64,000 nucleotides of DNA from NCBI GenBank assembly GCA_030522415.1, contig CM060107.1:47451807-47515806 (forward strand), read 5' to 3'. This document shows, one piece after another, positions 33,966 through 45,508 of the stretch. Source of the DNA: Channallabes apus. Lineage: Eukaryota; Chordata; Actinopteri; Siluriformes; Clariidae. Position 1 is the first letter of the stretch, and the number at the start of each line of letters is the position of its first letter. A program made the position numbers and the translations under genes. The notes beneath the pieces are model-generated. The model was given only the letters and a program-made list of their open reading frames with translations, had not been told where the DNA came from and searched no databases.

Positions 33966-36900
33966 TTACTTCACTTTGATACGATTCACATATTGTCAAA
34001 TTTTACTTTTATCCAAATTTTTTCCCCTACTTTTTTGACAATATTACACAAAGTATAATTATACTATATACTTCTACAAGTAGCTTGTTAAGTATGTAGG
34101 GCGGTCATTAGTTGGCTTTCTGACTACAGCTTGCCCTATATGGTAATAATAATATTTAGTTATCAGTAAGTACAGATATCTATGGAAAATGCAAATTTTT
34201 AAAATGCAAAACACTTTTTTGTTTTTAACATTATTATTTTCTTGATCTAATTTTCATTTATAAACAGCTTCCTTTACTTTAGAAAAGAAACTAACTTTCT
34301 CCTAAAGTATATCTTTTTATATTGATTTTATCCCTCAGGCCACTGGCATGCATCACTGTAAACCTCTAAAACATCCTGTAAGAAAGTGACACAAGAGGAA
34401 ATGCTATGGGGAAGGCAAAAGAAAAAAGAAATCATGGTGATTCATAGGCAGCAGACAGCATGACGGCAGGGGTTCCATTACCTTATTCATCTTTCAGTGG
34501 CAGAGCTAATAGAGCTGCCATTTCTCATTACATACATTAGTGATCAGTAATCATCAGGCAGATGGGAATGTGCCATGTTCACAGAGTAATACGTGATTAC
34601 GGGTTTCTTATGGTGTTGTATTTCAATCTGTTGCATGGTTTTCATACAGTTTGTTCAGAAGATTACAAAAAATACAAAACATACTTGAACCAAAAACACT
34701 GCTCCTGTATAATCATTATTCCCTTGAGTAAAAGTGGAAGTATATACTTGAGCAACTGCTTTTACGAATGACATCATTGTAGATCAGTAAATTACACTAT
34801 TGATGTACTTGAGTAAAAGTAGCGGTATCCAAGTAAAATTTTACTCAATTAATAGTACAAGTAATCACAGTAAAAAGTTACCTGTAAATTTATTGAAACA
34901 AACAAAAGTATTGAGCTCGTATTCTCGTCACACTAGTGACACTGTGACACTAGTTTAGTCACACTAAGCAACCTCCTCCACTTGTGATTTCAAACACCTG
35001 TTGTTTGATTGAGTCTTTTCATGGAAGGAAGGCAAATCATGCAATTATGTATAATAGTCAGCAAGTGGTTCAATGCTACACACTTTTGTAGTTATGTAAC
35101 ATAACATCACGCACAAATATAGTGAAGTAGAAAGTACAGATATTTATTGCACAGTAGGTAGTATGTACAAGAGATGTAAAAGTGCAACGTAACTTCTTCT
35201 CAGCAAAACCTAGCATGTTTTATAATGTAATTTCTTAATGATCTTTTCTTAATAGTTTCTTTCCTTATTGTTGTAAAATTTGCATATGATTGACACAATG
35301 AATTATAATAGTTTACATTTTCTATTCTTACCTATCTAACAGAGTCTTACTGAAAAGAACACTATGTACTGTTGATAACGTTAACATTAATTGTCTAGTT
35401 AACTCAAGCCATATTCTGCTGTTGCTGATGAAGACAATGATCAAGGCAGCTTATACTCTTGATTTCAAGGACTATGTATTAACATTGTGTTTTCTCAGGG
35501 TCTTGGCTTAGGACTTATATACGTCTTTTTCTTTGTGAATAAATGAGAGAACATTCCAACATATCGTTGTGTGTGTGTTTGCTCTTCTACTGATCGTCAA
35601 GTGTGACGAAGCACAGCAGACAGAACTAGCAGTTCATTGATCAAATTTTAACAGTTACCTATAAATCATTATCAGGTCTCAGTACAAATGCCCCGTATTA
35701 AGAACTGCAATATTGCAAGAAGTACTGTACAAGCGAATGAACCGAGCCGAATCAAATGCCTGTTATGTTGCGTGTACGTCTGGGAGCCATTTAAATTTTG
35801 TTTGTGTCAGTGGAAAGCCAAGCCAAGCAAGTTTTAAAATTTGTTTGTGGGGTTTTTGTGAAGACATTTAATGTCTATTTATTTCATATTTTAATTAATT
35901 TATGTTACGTTTAAGTTTTTTTTCTAAATGTTTAGATTTTTTATAGGAAAAAATATGATTATAGCATTGGAAATTGGTAATATTCTTCGGTGACTGGAAT
36001 GGATTAACTGCATTTACATTATTTCCTAGGGGAAAATGTATTGTGCAATACAAAATGTTGCCTTAAGAACTCGCCTCAGATTCAATTCATATGGCTAAGT
36101 ACCACTGTATAAGTAATAATATATTATTGTAAAATCTCAATGACGGCTTACACAGAAGAACTACAGGAATGGGCAGTTCAAACTCACTTTAGAAAAATCC
36201 CTTGGAATTATAATTATTCTCTTCATTATTCTCTGTGCGGTTTTCACTTCCATTTCCGTGTGGAAATTTTTTTTTGGTTTGATTGCTGGAAAGCCAGCAG
36301 AAAGCCACATTATAGCACTTCTCATAATGGCTGTGGAGTAACTAAGTATATTTTCAACTCCTCTTTTTTTTTCATTCTGAATTTCAATTTCCATCCAGCT
36401 AAGTTCATTTAACTTGAACATTACTTATGCTGTAATTTAAAAAGACCAAACAAATGTCAAAATGATTCAGAGATGGGTTGTTGGAAACATTAAGAATTCA
36501 ACCAGCCACCTTAAAAAGCATCAAACTCTTTTTTTTTTTTTGATACAGCACTGTAAAGCTGTTTGCATGTGCACAACCGAACCAGAGTTTGGTCATTATC
36601 ATGCTAGTCATCATTCCTCATTTTCCTGGACAGCAGGGTTCCTCAATTCTACACCTAAAGTGGACTACCTGATTGAACTCACCACTCAATCAGAATGTTC
36701 AAAGTTTCCTGGATTCCAGCACTCCAGCAGGACTGACCCCCTAAGGGATGCTTTTTTACTGATTAGTGCGTTTTCTGAATCCAAATTAGAGACAAACCGA
36801 TGCAGAGCTGAAACCAGTAATTTAGTGGTTGTAGAAAGGTGAACAAACCTTAACCATGTGCATAAAAATCTACAGAAAGAGAGCAGGACTTTGTGGCTAA

Positions 36901-37114
36901 ATTAAATTAAGTTAAACAAATACAAGGCTGATAGTTTTGGTCTGAAGATTAAGATTCCATTCGATTATTTATATGTGAAATCACCTGTACAACATAAATA
37001 AAGAACACTATTTTGTGTGTATGATATGATACACTAAGTGAAAAGATAAAGATGATAGATGTATCAAATCTATTACCTGCCCTTCGATTGTATTAAATTG
37101 CCATTTTTTAAAAC
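33966..37114. other. AT-rich intergenic; one repeat fragment at 35090-35160
   Basis: No gene recognised. 35090-35160 contains GTGAAGTAGAAAGTACAGAT, shared with 45460-45495 and 61214-61235 (a repeat family of unknown class). 34440-34565 is a more complex stretch that could be conserved noncoding DNA. 36140-36420 open frames have no domain. Confidence 0.45.
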
Positions 37115-37127
37115 AACTTTAAGGTGC

Positions 37128-37258
37128 TGCCCTGCGATGGATTGGCACCCTGTCCAGGGTGTACCCCGCCTAGTGCCCGAAGTCTCCTGGGATAGGCTCC
37201 AGGTCCCCCGCGACCCTGAACACAGGATTAAGCGGTATAGAAGATGAATGAATGAATG
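37128..37258 (+). mobile_element. SINE family A, 5'-truncated (copy A12)
   Basis: Last about 130 bp of the SINE plus ATGA tail. Perfect 13-bp duplication AACTTTAAGGTGC at 37115-37127 and 37259-37271. Confidence 0.92.
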
Positions 37259-37271
37259 AACTTTAAGGTGC

Positions 37272-37708
37272 AAGAAATAAAATTGTGAGTGTTGATTGGA
37301 TCTATTTATATTGACTTCACCCTCCATGACTTACTGTAAGTCCATCCATGAATAACGAGGGGGAAAAAAGAATGTCCTGTAGTGAGCTTACATGTATTGC
37401 ATTTCGCATGGTATCTGGTGTGTTAGATAGTGTTTGTATGATTCTAGATATTTGTGAGTCTGAGGTCAGTTGATGTGATTTGTACTTGGATGTAGGTCAA
37501 GGGGGGAAATCGCACACCTGGGTGGAAGAGATGAATCACCTAGTAATCACAGAGAAACTAGCTTATGTATGATCAAGTATGTTGAAGAGGGTGGATAGCA
37601 CTGTGGTGGAAAGTGTTACACTGCTCTGTGATGTGGCATGTGCACTAGATTGAAAAGATGTTGGCTGGCACTGTATACCTAGTTGGTGGATGAGAATTGA
37701 CAGATGAT
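37272..37708. other. Intergenic, nothing recognised
   Basis: No gene or repeat identified; TACTGTA at 37332. Confidence 0.5.
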
Positions 37709-38280
37709 CAGGGGTGCGTTTCCCAAAAGCATCGTTAGCCAACTATGGTCGCAAGTTCCGTCGTTACCAACATAGTTCAACAACTAGGTGTTTCCCGAAA
37801 CCATAGTTCAAATGAACATTCGCAAACAGTGTCGCAAACTTACGTGGTTGGAACTAAAGCCTTCGACCTGTGGTTAGAAGCATAGTTCCTTGTTAGTTTT
37901 CTGTGTCTACGTCATTGATTTCGCCACGGCTGGGTCTTTTCTATTCACAGTTAACGACCTTATGCCCTAATAGTTTCTAAAAAATTTCCCAACCACTTTG
38001 AGCGATTTGGAAAACGTCTCGGGTTACTGTTCTGTAACCCTGTTCCCTGAAAAGACGGGAACGAGATGCTGCGTGAAAACGCTATGGGAACCATTTGTCC
38101 TGTTGCCGGTCGTGAAGCATGTGTGCAAACACGCCAAATTTTTTGGCTATATATAACCTCAGTCAGGTGACGTCATCTGATTAGACGCAGCTGCAGGTTA
38201 TAAATACTAGTGAGCCGGCGACAAACCTCAGATTAATTTGTCTGAACGGACGTCCGGTCACGTGGTAGTGCGACATTAGG

Positions 38281-38395
38281 ATGCAGCATCTCGTTCCCGC
38301 CTTTTCAGGGAACAGGGTTACAGCACAGTAACCCGAGACGTTCCCTTTCAAAGGCTTTCTCTCGATGCTCCGTGAAAACGCTATGGGAACGAGAA
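38281..38395. repeat. DIRS internal complementary region
   Basis: 38281-38341 is the complement of 38013-38072 with few mismatches. 38339-38395 is the complement of 41815-41869. The two halves share the GTT that corresponds to terminal AAC. Confidence 0.85.
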
Positions 38396-39960
38396 TACCA
38401 ACGCCGCCGCACTACAAGTGTCTGGACCCTAAGGTTGTGTAGCGTGTGTGCACAAAGCCGAGAAGGTCTCAGAACTATGCCTGGGCAGCTGACTCGGGGA
38501 CCGTGAGCCCGGAGTAGCATGAACATCCAGATTATAAATGTAAGAAATGTGTGCGGGGAGGACCAACCCTTTGCGCCACACAATTGCTGCAGGGGATACC
38601 TCCTGCTGGTGCAGACTGGGACGATCACCCTGGTTGGGTGAGCCCTGCTTCCCAGAGGTGAAGTGAACCCACGCGCCTCATAGGAGAGGGCAATATGCAT
38701 CTCTCACCCAGTATAGTGGCGCTCTGACTTACGCCACTGGCTGGTGCGGTGGACGTAAATCTGAAGAGCACATACTGGACAGTAAGTGAAGTTTCTCCTG
38801 CTCCCGAGGCTGTAAAAGGCAGAGGACAGAAGGCTTCAAACAATGCTTTTAGGTGCATCCTGCAGAAACTCCAGCTCTGAAGCAATTCGGCAGTGGACTG
38901 GGTCTACCTGCTTAGCAATACTTGCTGCAGGGGAATGCCCCTTGCTAGTGCAATAGATGAGGCGATCCCCTGGTTGAATAAGCCCTGATTCCTAGAGGCG
39001 AAGTGAACCCACACGCCTTGTAGGAGAGGGCAAAGCATCTCTCGCCCAGTGTAATGGCGCTCTGACTTACGCCACTAGCTGATGCGGCGGACGTAAATCT
39101 GAAGAGCACATACTGGACAGTAAGTGAAGTTTCTCCTGCTCCGAAGCTGTAAAAGGCGGAGGACAGAAGGCTTCAAACAATGCCATTAAGTACATCCTGA
39201 GGGTACTAGGGCACAAACCCAAGGACAAGCTTTTCCTGCAGAAGCTCGAGCACTGAAACATTTCGGCAGTGGACTGGGTCTACCTGCTTGGCACACACTT
39301 GCTGCAGGGGAATACCTCTTGCTAATCCAATAGCTGAGGCGATCCCCTGGTTGAATGAGCCCTGATTCCTAGAGGCGAAGTGAGCCCACGTGCCTCATAG
39401 GAGAGGGCAATAGCATCTCTCATCCAAAACATGTAGAAGCTGCTCTGACCTACGCCACTAGCTGATGCAGTGGACGTAGATCTGAAGAGCACAAGCTGGA
39501 TACAGTAAGTGAAGTCTCTCCTGCTCCGAAGCCGTAAGCGCGGAGGACAGAAGGCTTCAAAAGCAATAGGGTGCATGTTGGGTTTAAAGAGCTTTCGGAA
39601 GATAGTAGAGAGAGGATGCAGTTATGCACATCCTGAGAGGCTGACTAGGGCACAAACCCGAGGACGGAAACTCCAGCACTGAAACAATTCGGCAGTGGAC
39701 TGGATTTACCTGCTTACCGTAGCAGACACTTGCTGCAGGGGAATACCTCTTGCTAGTGCAATAGATGAGGCAATCCCCTTGGTTGAATGAGCCCTGATTC
39801 CTAGAGGCGAAGTGAGCCCACGCGCCTCATAGGAGAGGGCAATAGCATCTCTCATTCAAAACATGCTGCTCTGACCTACGCCACTAGCTGATGCGGTGGA
39901 CGTAAATCTGAAGAGCAGTAAAAGGCGAAGCTTATCTTGCAAGGCAAGAGGTCCACCTTG
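38305..39960 (-). pseudogene. DIRS tyrosine recombinase remnants, about four tandem copies
   Basis: Each unit (spacing about 340, 377 and 432 bp) encodes ALSYEARGLTSPLG followed by RAHSTR or a variant (RAHPTR in the leftmost, RAYSTR in the second). HxxR is a catalytic motif of tyrosine recombinases. The leftmost unit continues to GWSSPHTF and, after a 1-bp shift, YNLDV, where the nucleophilic tyrosine region is expected. Upstream parts include a ALQIYVDRT-like stretch. No unit is intact. Such tandem amplification is not part of standard DIRS architecture. Confidence 0.7.
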
Positions 39961-39989
39961 CTACATGAAATATCTCCCTGACTACTTTG

Positions 39990-40345
39990 AAGTGGCGTTT
40001 CCATTACCCGTGTGTCAGAGATAGACTGGACAGTACTACTGATCCGCATCCATGCTGGAATGAAAATTGCCCTGAGGGACAGGAACCTGGTGCGCTAGCT
40101 ATTATCGGCGCGAGCACAGTCCGCCCTGGCGATAATATATGAGCCTGCCATAGTGTTGTCCACCCGCACTAGGACATGGCAGCCTCTCAACTGCTGGAGG
40201 AAGTGCTTTAGGGCCAGAAATAGAGCCATCATCTAGAGGCAATTGATGTGCCGCGCGAGAAGATGGCCTCTCCAGCTCCCTTGGGCTGGACGGTCATCTG
40301 AGACCGCACCCAAGCCTGTGAGGGAAGCATCTGTTGTTAGCATCA
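39990..40345 (-). pseudogene. DIRS RNase H remnant
   Basis: Minus strand reads TTDASLTGLGAVSDDR, then HLLARHINCL, LFLALKHFLQQLRG and VLVRVDNT. This is the RNase H order of DIRS-type elements, with the TDAS catalytic strand and a later Asp. Two or more stops and frameshifts interrupt it. Confidence 0.7.
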
Positions 40346-40399
40346 GCGACGACAAGATGACCTTAGAGTAGCAACCGGGGTCTGAACCACATAGAAAGG

Positions 40400-40995
40400 G
40401 TACGAAGCACCTGGCGCTTAACCCTTATTGGGGATTGGCCCTAGTGAAATCCCCTGGTTCTTAGCCACAACTTGGAATGCTCTCATGTGCAGAAGGTCCA
40501 AAGGTGTCACCGTGGATACAGCTGCCATGAGAGCTAGGATGTCTGAAAGTGATGGTCACTTTCTGGTCTAGCTTGTTTTCCTTGAGGGTGTTGAGAATGG
40601 GTTTGACACGAGCGGGAGACAGCTGTGCCCGCTTACGATCGAATCCCATATGGCACCCAATGTGTTGTCCTCTGAACAGGAAAGAGCACGCTTTTGTGGC
40701 GTTGGGTTTCAATCCTGAGAACAGAGATGAGCTAGGACGACATGCTGATGTCGAAGCGCTAGCTACCGGATGCCCTGGGACTTCCATAAGAGCCAGGACT
40801 AAATCCATGCATTTTGTATATTTGCGGGTGAGCTAGACCAATGGTAGGACCCGATACTGGTAAGCTTCGCCCCCGAAAGCGAACCTCAGGAACTTCCTGT
40901 GTTGTGGCAATGTTCCTGTATGAAAGTCCGACCCGATCGAGAGTAGGTGGCCCACAATCCCGACTGTTGAGCACAGCGGGGAGGGAATTTCCCAA
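40400..40995 (-). pseudogene. DIRS reverse transcriptase C-terminal remnant
   Basis: Recognisable pieces: GFDRKRAQLSPARVKPILN and, after a frameshift, LMAAVSTVTPLDLLHMRAFQ. These match the RT-to-RNase H connection in DIRS/Ngaro-like polyproteins. The catalytic palm motif is not visible, so the region is truncated or eroded. Confidence 0.65.
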
Positions 40996-40999
40996 AAGC

Positions 41000-41420
41000 T
41001 TGTTCGTATAACTTCGCCCCAGAACCTAGTGGCGGCTGAGTTAACGACATCGCTAAACAGGCCGGAAGGCGAGATGGGGCATTAAGGAGGATTGCACAAT
41101 CCTATCCTTGATGCGCCTGAGATTTAGCCACAGGTGCCTCCTGCAAAAACCATAGCAGCCATAAAACGGCCGATAACACGAGCCGTCTGCTTTGTTACAC
41201 GAAGAGACAAGTCTGTAGCTCGGCATAATTCCAATACGCCTTATCTTGAAGAGCCCCGACAGTACTCAAGTCTCTCAGCAGGTCAGCCTGGTAGGCCTGC
41301 AAAACTGCCCTGGTGTGCAGTTGAGCACCAAGCTGACCTACTGCCTGAAAAGCTTTCCCCTCCAGGAAAGACGAAAGTCTACACAGCTAGTAAGGAAGTT
41401 TTCCAGGAAGGATGATGTCC
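41000..41420 (-). pseudogene. DIRS gag-like remnant
   Basis: Minus strand segments such as AYQADLLRDLSTVG and KQTARVIGRFMAAM resemble the alpha-helical region of DIRS gag proteins. Frames are broken. The assignment leans on position upstream of the RT remnant. Confidence 0.45.
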
Positions 41421-41922
41421 CAGGAGAGAGATAGCCTGTGAAGCATCTCTTCTATCTGGGCGTCATCATAACCCCGCACTTCCACATCAACTATATTTAA
41501 ATAAATAAATAAGTTGATGGCAGGAAAAACACGGGATGAATACAGCTTACACCGTGAAAGGGTTAACTCATATGGAGAGAGCTAAGAGGGGGGAGACAGC
41601 ATCGTTGAGGCTCCGCCCCCGGCCACCCGACAGAACCGTCTACTGTTTTTTTTTTTTTTAAGTGCTTAAGGCTATTTTCATCTCCGCGTAAGCAAGAGAG
41701 GAATCCCCGTGATGGAGGTAAGCTCCTTTCTTCCGCGTTCTCGTCTGCTCGTCTGACGTCACCTGACCGAGGTTATATATAGCCAAAAAATGCTTCACGA
41801 CCGGCAACAGGACAAATGGTTCCCATAGCATTTTCACGCAGCATCGAGAGAAAGCCTTTGAAAGGGAACTTAATGTTTTGGTTAACTATCGTTTTATTAA
41901 CACAAGTTAATTCGAGATTCAT

Positions 41923-42564
41923 TTAAACAAAAAAAAATACAGGATCCAAATTGTAAAATATAATAAATAACCAACCATATTCTGAATTAACAGTTGTCTG
42001 ACCTGCTCCTGCAGGATGCATTCTGCCTTGATGTGTGTTCGAAGGATCATGATTATCATCCTCATCAGAAGTGTAATCTTCCTCATCCACAGCAGCACCA
42101 GAAAGACGCCCCTCTTCCTCATCACAAAGCAGGACATTTTCCTTGACTGCAATGTTGTGGAGAATTGCAGTAACTACAATTACACAGCAGCTTTTGGAGG
42201 GGTTCAGTTTCAGGCCACCACTGGACTTGCTTGTTTGGTCACACTTGCAAAGTCCCTCCACTTGTTTCTGACTTCCTCTGGGCTTCTCTCATACCCATTC
42301 CCAGACGCATTCATTTTTTGTGCGTTTTCATTCCAATTTTTTTTGTCCGAATTTGTAACTGTGTTTTTTTTATTTTGAGAAAAGCAAGATTTGATTGTTT
42401 CCCACCTCCTCCAAAAGAACTGCATGCTCTTTTTTAGTAAATTGTGGTTTTCGTGTCATTTTTTCACGCCAACTCTCATGGTTGTATGTAAAGGGACTTA
42501 TATAGGAAATTATATTGAGCAAAATAGGTAACAGGTGTTCCAAACACAATCCCAGCGTTTTCAA
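41923..42564 (-). pseudogene. Harbinger Myb/SANT-like protein fused to transposase remnant
   Basis: Minus strand: KPQFTKKEHAVLLEEV, TVTNSDKKNWNENAQKMNA and SPEEVRNKWRDFASVTK make a trihelix/SANT-like DNA-binding domain of the second protein coded by Harbinger elements. Around 42210 the frame passes to SKSCCVIVVTAILHNIAVKEN, the C-terminal motif of Harbinger transposase, followed by an acidic tail. An internal deletion seems to have joined the two genes and removed the catalytic DDE domain. One stop and frameshifts are present. Confidence 0.7.
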
Positions 42565-42952
42565 AACCCATAATTTCTTTTTATTTTAATTGTACTGATG
42601 TGTCAATACCAAATAAAAAATAAGTTCAAATGAAATATTGAAAAATAAAAAATGTTGCGTTTGTGACATTATTACACCACTTCTACGTTACGTCACTGCG
42701 AAAGCGCATTGAATGCGAGCCGAAGAGAGAGAGAGAAAAAAAATAAACACACTTTACAGTAGGGGGCGATATGTGCCTATGGCACTACTCCGCCATTGTA
42801 TCGAAGAAGAAGAAGAACGACAGATTAAACCAACATAGTTCTAACCATGGAAGTGCGACACAGGTACTATGGTTTTGGGAAACACTCGTGATTAGTTAGT
42901 TAGTTTCTTCAACGTTGCATCGTACAATGGTTGTATGGGAAACGCACACCAG

Positions 42953-43240
42953 TTTGGGTATAAGACCAGTTTAATATAACCATCACCAGTGGTCAGCTGA
43001 CCCTAAGAGAAATCACTGACAACTTTTCAAATGTGTGGGATTATATAAATGTTCAGGAATTTGCATTGAGATAAAAAACCTTCAGGAGTTGTTTCAACTA
43101 AACCAAAAGACAGGTGTCAAGTACAGAGCCTTCCCAAGCGCAATACAAATTTAACGAACAATAAATAGGTTTTATCTGCTCATTGATTATATTATAAGTA
43201 ATGATAATTATGATAACAATTGCAAAAACATGATTGATAG
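42953..43240. other. Intergenic, nothing recognised
   Basis: Short AT-rich stretch without gene or repeat. Confidence 0.5.
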
Positions 43241-43720
43241 AAAGGTTAAGGGCCTCTTTCGAACCCTGGAATCATAGACTGACCTTTAGCTTTGGCATCA
43301 CTAAGCCTGATTATATCCGATTATGCAGGCAATTCACACAATATACTCTCATTGCTATCTGGTATACAATGGGATGAGCTAAACATGAAAATTGAATCAT
43401 GCAAATCAGGGAGACTAATTCTGTAGGGAATGACGGAAGAGCTCGCATACAAGCCAACAAGGCTTCTAAAACAATCCATAACCACTTTGCGAACGCTCGT
43501 TGCACTCACCCTTATTATGAACTCGGTGATTAGGATAAACAGGGAGACGCACCGAAATTTCAAATTGACACTCAGAGTTCGGCATACAAATGAGCGTCGA
43601 TGAGCAATCATCTATCAGCACGGTGAAGACTTTAATGCATTTGGCAGCCTGTGAAAGTCAGGCCGGTTTGCATGAAAGAACTCGAATGTCAGCTTTAACT
43701 GCTTCGTGACAGTTGTAGAA
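43240..43720. other. Candidate conserved noncoding element
   Basis: Complex single-copy-like sequence with homeobox-type TAATT cores, ATGCAAATC (octamer) near 43398 and CACTTTGCGAACG. No scar heptamers and no transposon features. The 96-codon minus frame has no domain. Best candidate enhancer in the window; inference only. Confidence 0.35.
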
Positions 43721-43976
43721 TTGTAGTTGGATATATTTTCTGAAAGGGCTGTATCCTCAAAAATACAGCGGTTCTAAGCAGAATCTATGTGTGTTAACAT
43801 TCAGCCTATAGGAATTTGTCTTATTCTCCTGGTGTTTAAAAGATGGATTTGGCTATCTAAGCTTCTTTGAATCAAACTGGGAAAAAAGAAAGATTTTGGA
43901 ACAATACATTGTGAGAGAGACTTGTGTTGTTTATCAGTTCTATGATCTGTTATTTAAAAAAAATTATAAGAAGATC

Positions 43977-44357
43977 ATGGCGGCGCGGTGGTGTAGTGGT
44001 TAGCACTGTCGCCTTGCACCTCCAGGGTCTGGGTTCGATTCCCCGGCCAGGCTCGATTCCCGTCTCTGTGTGCATGGAGTTTGCATGTTCTCCCCGTGCT
44101 TGGTGGGTTTCCTCCGGGTACTCCGGTTTCCTCCCACAGTCCAAAGATATGCAGATTAGGCTAATTGGTGTTCCTAAAATTGCCCGTAGTGTGTGATTGG
44201 TGTGTGAGTGTGTGTATGTGTGTGTGCCCTGCGATGGATTGGCACCCTGTCCAGGGTGTACCCCGCCTAGTGCCCAAAGTCTCCTGGGATAGGCTCCAGG
44301 TCCCCCGCGACCCTGAACACAGGATTAAGCGGTATAGAAGATGAGTCAATGAATGAA
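43977..44357 (+). mobile_element. SINE family A, full length (copy A13)
   Basis: Complete and nearly identical to A7. Perfect 12-bp duplication TATAAGAAGATC at 43965-43976 and 44358-44369. Confidence 0.93.
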
Positions 44358-44369
44358 TATAAGAAGATC

Positions 44370-44749
44370 TAACATGTGTATTGTATTGGATACTCCAGAG
44401 TATTAAATATAAGTATAAATAAAGTTGAAAAATATAGCCGCTGAAAAATTGTTGTGGTGAGGTGAAAATAAGAAAGAACCATTAGTGGTTCATCTAATCA
44501 CAGTCATTGATTATTTTCTTGTAAATGCAATCCCTGACTTGGCTTGTTATGTTATGGAAATAATTAATTTATACAGTAAAATACATTACTTTCCCCCCCT
44601 TTTTTTTGTCCCTTAATGTTCTTGAACATGCTATTCTAATTTTTTATTTGCAAAACCTTCCTCCAGCTTAACTCCTGGGTACTGCTTTCAGGAAAGTGCC
44701 ATTTTATGTTCATATATTCATTAGGAAAGTGTACTACTACTACTACTGC

Positions 44750-44799
<50 letters not shown>

Positions 44800-44867
44800 G
44801 TTGGCACCCCTTAAACTTCTTTTTTTACTCTTTTTCTTCCTAATGTAGTCGTATCCAATTCCTACCC

Positions 44868-44904
<37 letters not shown>

Positions 44905-45420
44905 CCATCAAGGCGACAACTACCAACCAGGGAGGCCATCAACACTTTCACACACGTGAGATCAGCTGACTGCAACTTTTCAGACTGCTGCTCACACAAT
45001 TTTAGGGAGCGACATAACACACTTGGAGGAAAGCGCTATCCATCCCTCACAGGCAGCCATGATTGGCTTGTGTCAAGTGAGAGTGCAAGTATGCCATCCC
45101 TCCCCCAGAAATCAAAGCATGGTCAATCTAATCTTTAGGCTCCTTGCTGTGCATGGCAGTAGCATTTCCAGAGTTATTGAACTTGTGATCTTGGGCCAGC
45201 ACGTTTCTGTTTCACCAGAGCCCGGGAGCGCTTTTATACATATTTTAAGTGGTTCAGCCTGTAAATTAAATGGCTAAATTGCCATGTGCTTTTTCAGGAA
45301 TCCTGTGTTTATGCACAGTATGTTTTATAATACTTCAAGATAAGGGAACATTTATACATATATAAATTTGGAGGAGATGCAAATCACACTTAGATATAAT
45401 AATCAGAAGTCGACTATATT
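44370..45420. other. Intergenic with (AAT)n and (CT)n microsatellites
   Basis: AAT run at about 44752-44797 and CT run at about 44872-44902. 44940-45250 is more complex (CACGTGAGATCAGCTG and flanks) but unrecognised. Confidence 0.6.
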
Positions 45421-45473
45421 ACTGCACATGCTTGTGGTTATGTAACACAATGCCATACAGAAATGTAGTGAAG

Positions 45474-45480
45474 TACTGTA
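45474..45480. other. TACTGTA scar with two paralogue controls
   Basis: This copy reads GTGAAGTACTGTAGAAAGT. The copies at 35128 and 61221 read GTGAAGTAGAA. The difference is exactly the 5 bp CTGTA after TA. Confidence 0.8.
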
Positions 45481-45508
45481 GAAAGTACAGATATTTCTTA
45501 TAGGGTAT

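Larger units (their letters stand above)
38013..41869 (-). mobile_element. DIRS-type tyrosine-recombinase retrotransposon, internally decayed
   Basis: Left terminus 38013-38175 and right terminus about 41745-41869 are inverted copies. An internal complementary region at 38281-38395 joins the complement of the left end to the complement of the right end, overlapping at GTT. Both outer ends carry AAC, as DIRS circular-junction models require. Minus-strand order is gag-like, RT, RNase H, then recombinase remnants, followed by the complementary region near the 3' end. At about 3.9 kb it is shorter than full-length relatives. It contains only one scar heptamer (39501), so insertion is recent. Confidence 0.82.
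37712..42949 (-). mobile_element. PIF/Harbinger DNA transposon hosting a nested DIRS element
   Basis: Termini GGGTGCGTTTCCCA and its complement at 42935-42949 are flanked by the 3-bp duplication CAG (37709-37711, 42950-42952). PIF/Harbinger elements make 3-bp duplications. Internal AACTATGGT/ACCATAGTT-type sub-repeats occur near both ends. The minus strand codes for a Myb/SANT-like protein and a transposase C-terminal remnant. The DIRS element at 38013-41869 interrupts it. Confidence 0.82.

Noticed and set aside
39501..39507. TACAGTA as a clean scar in the DIRS array
   Set aside because: Sister units read GGACAGTAAGTG, a 2-bp rather than 5-bp difference.
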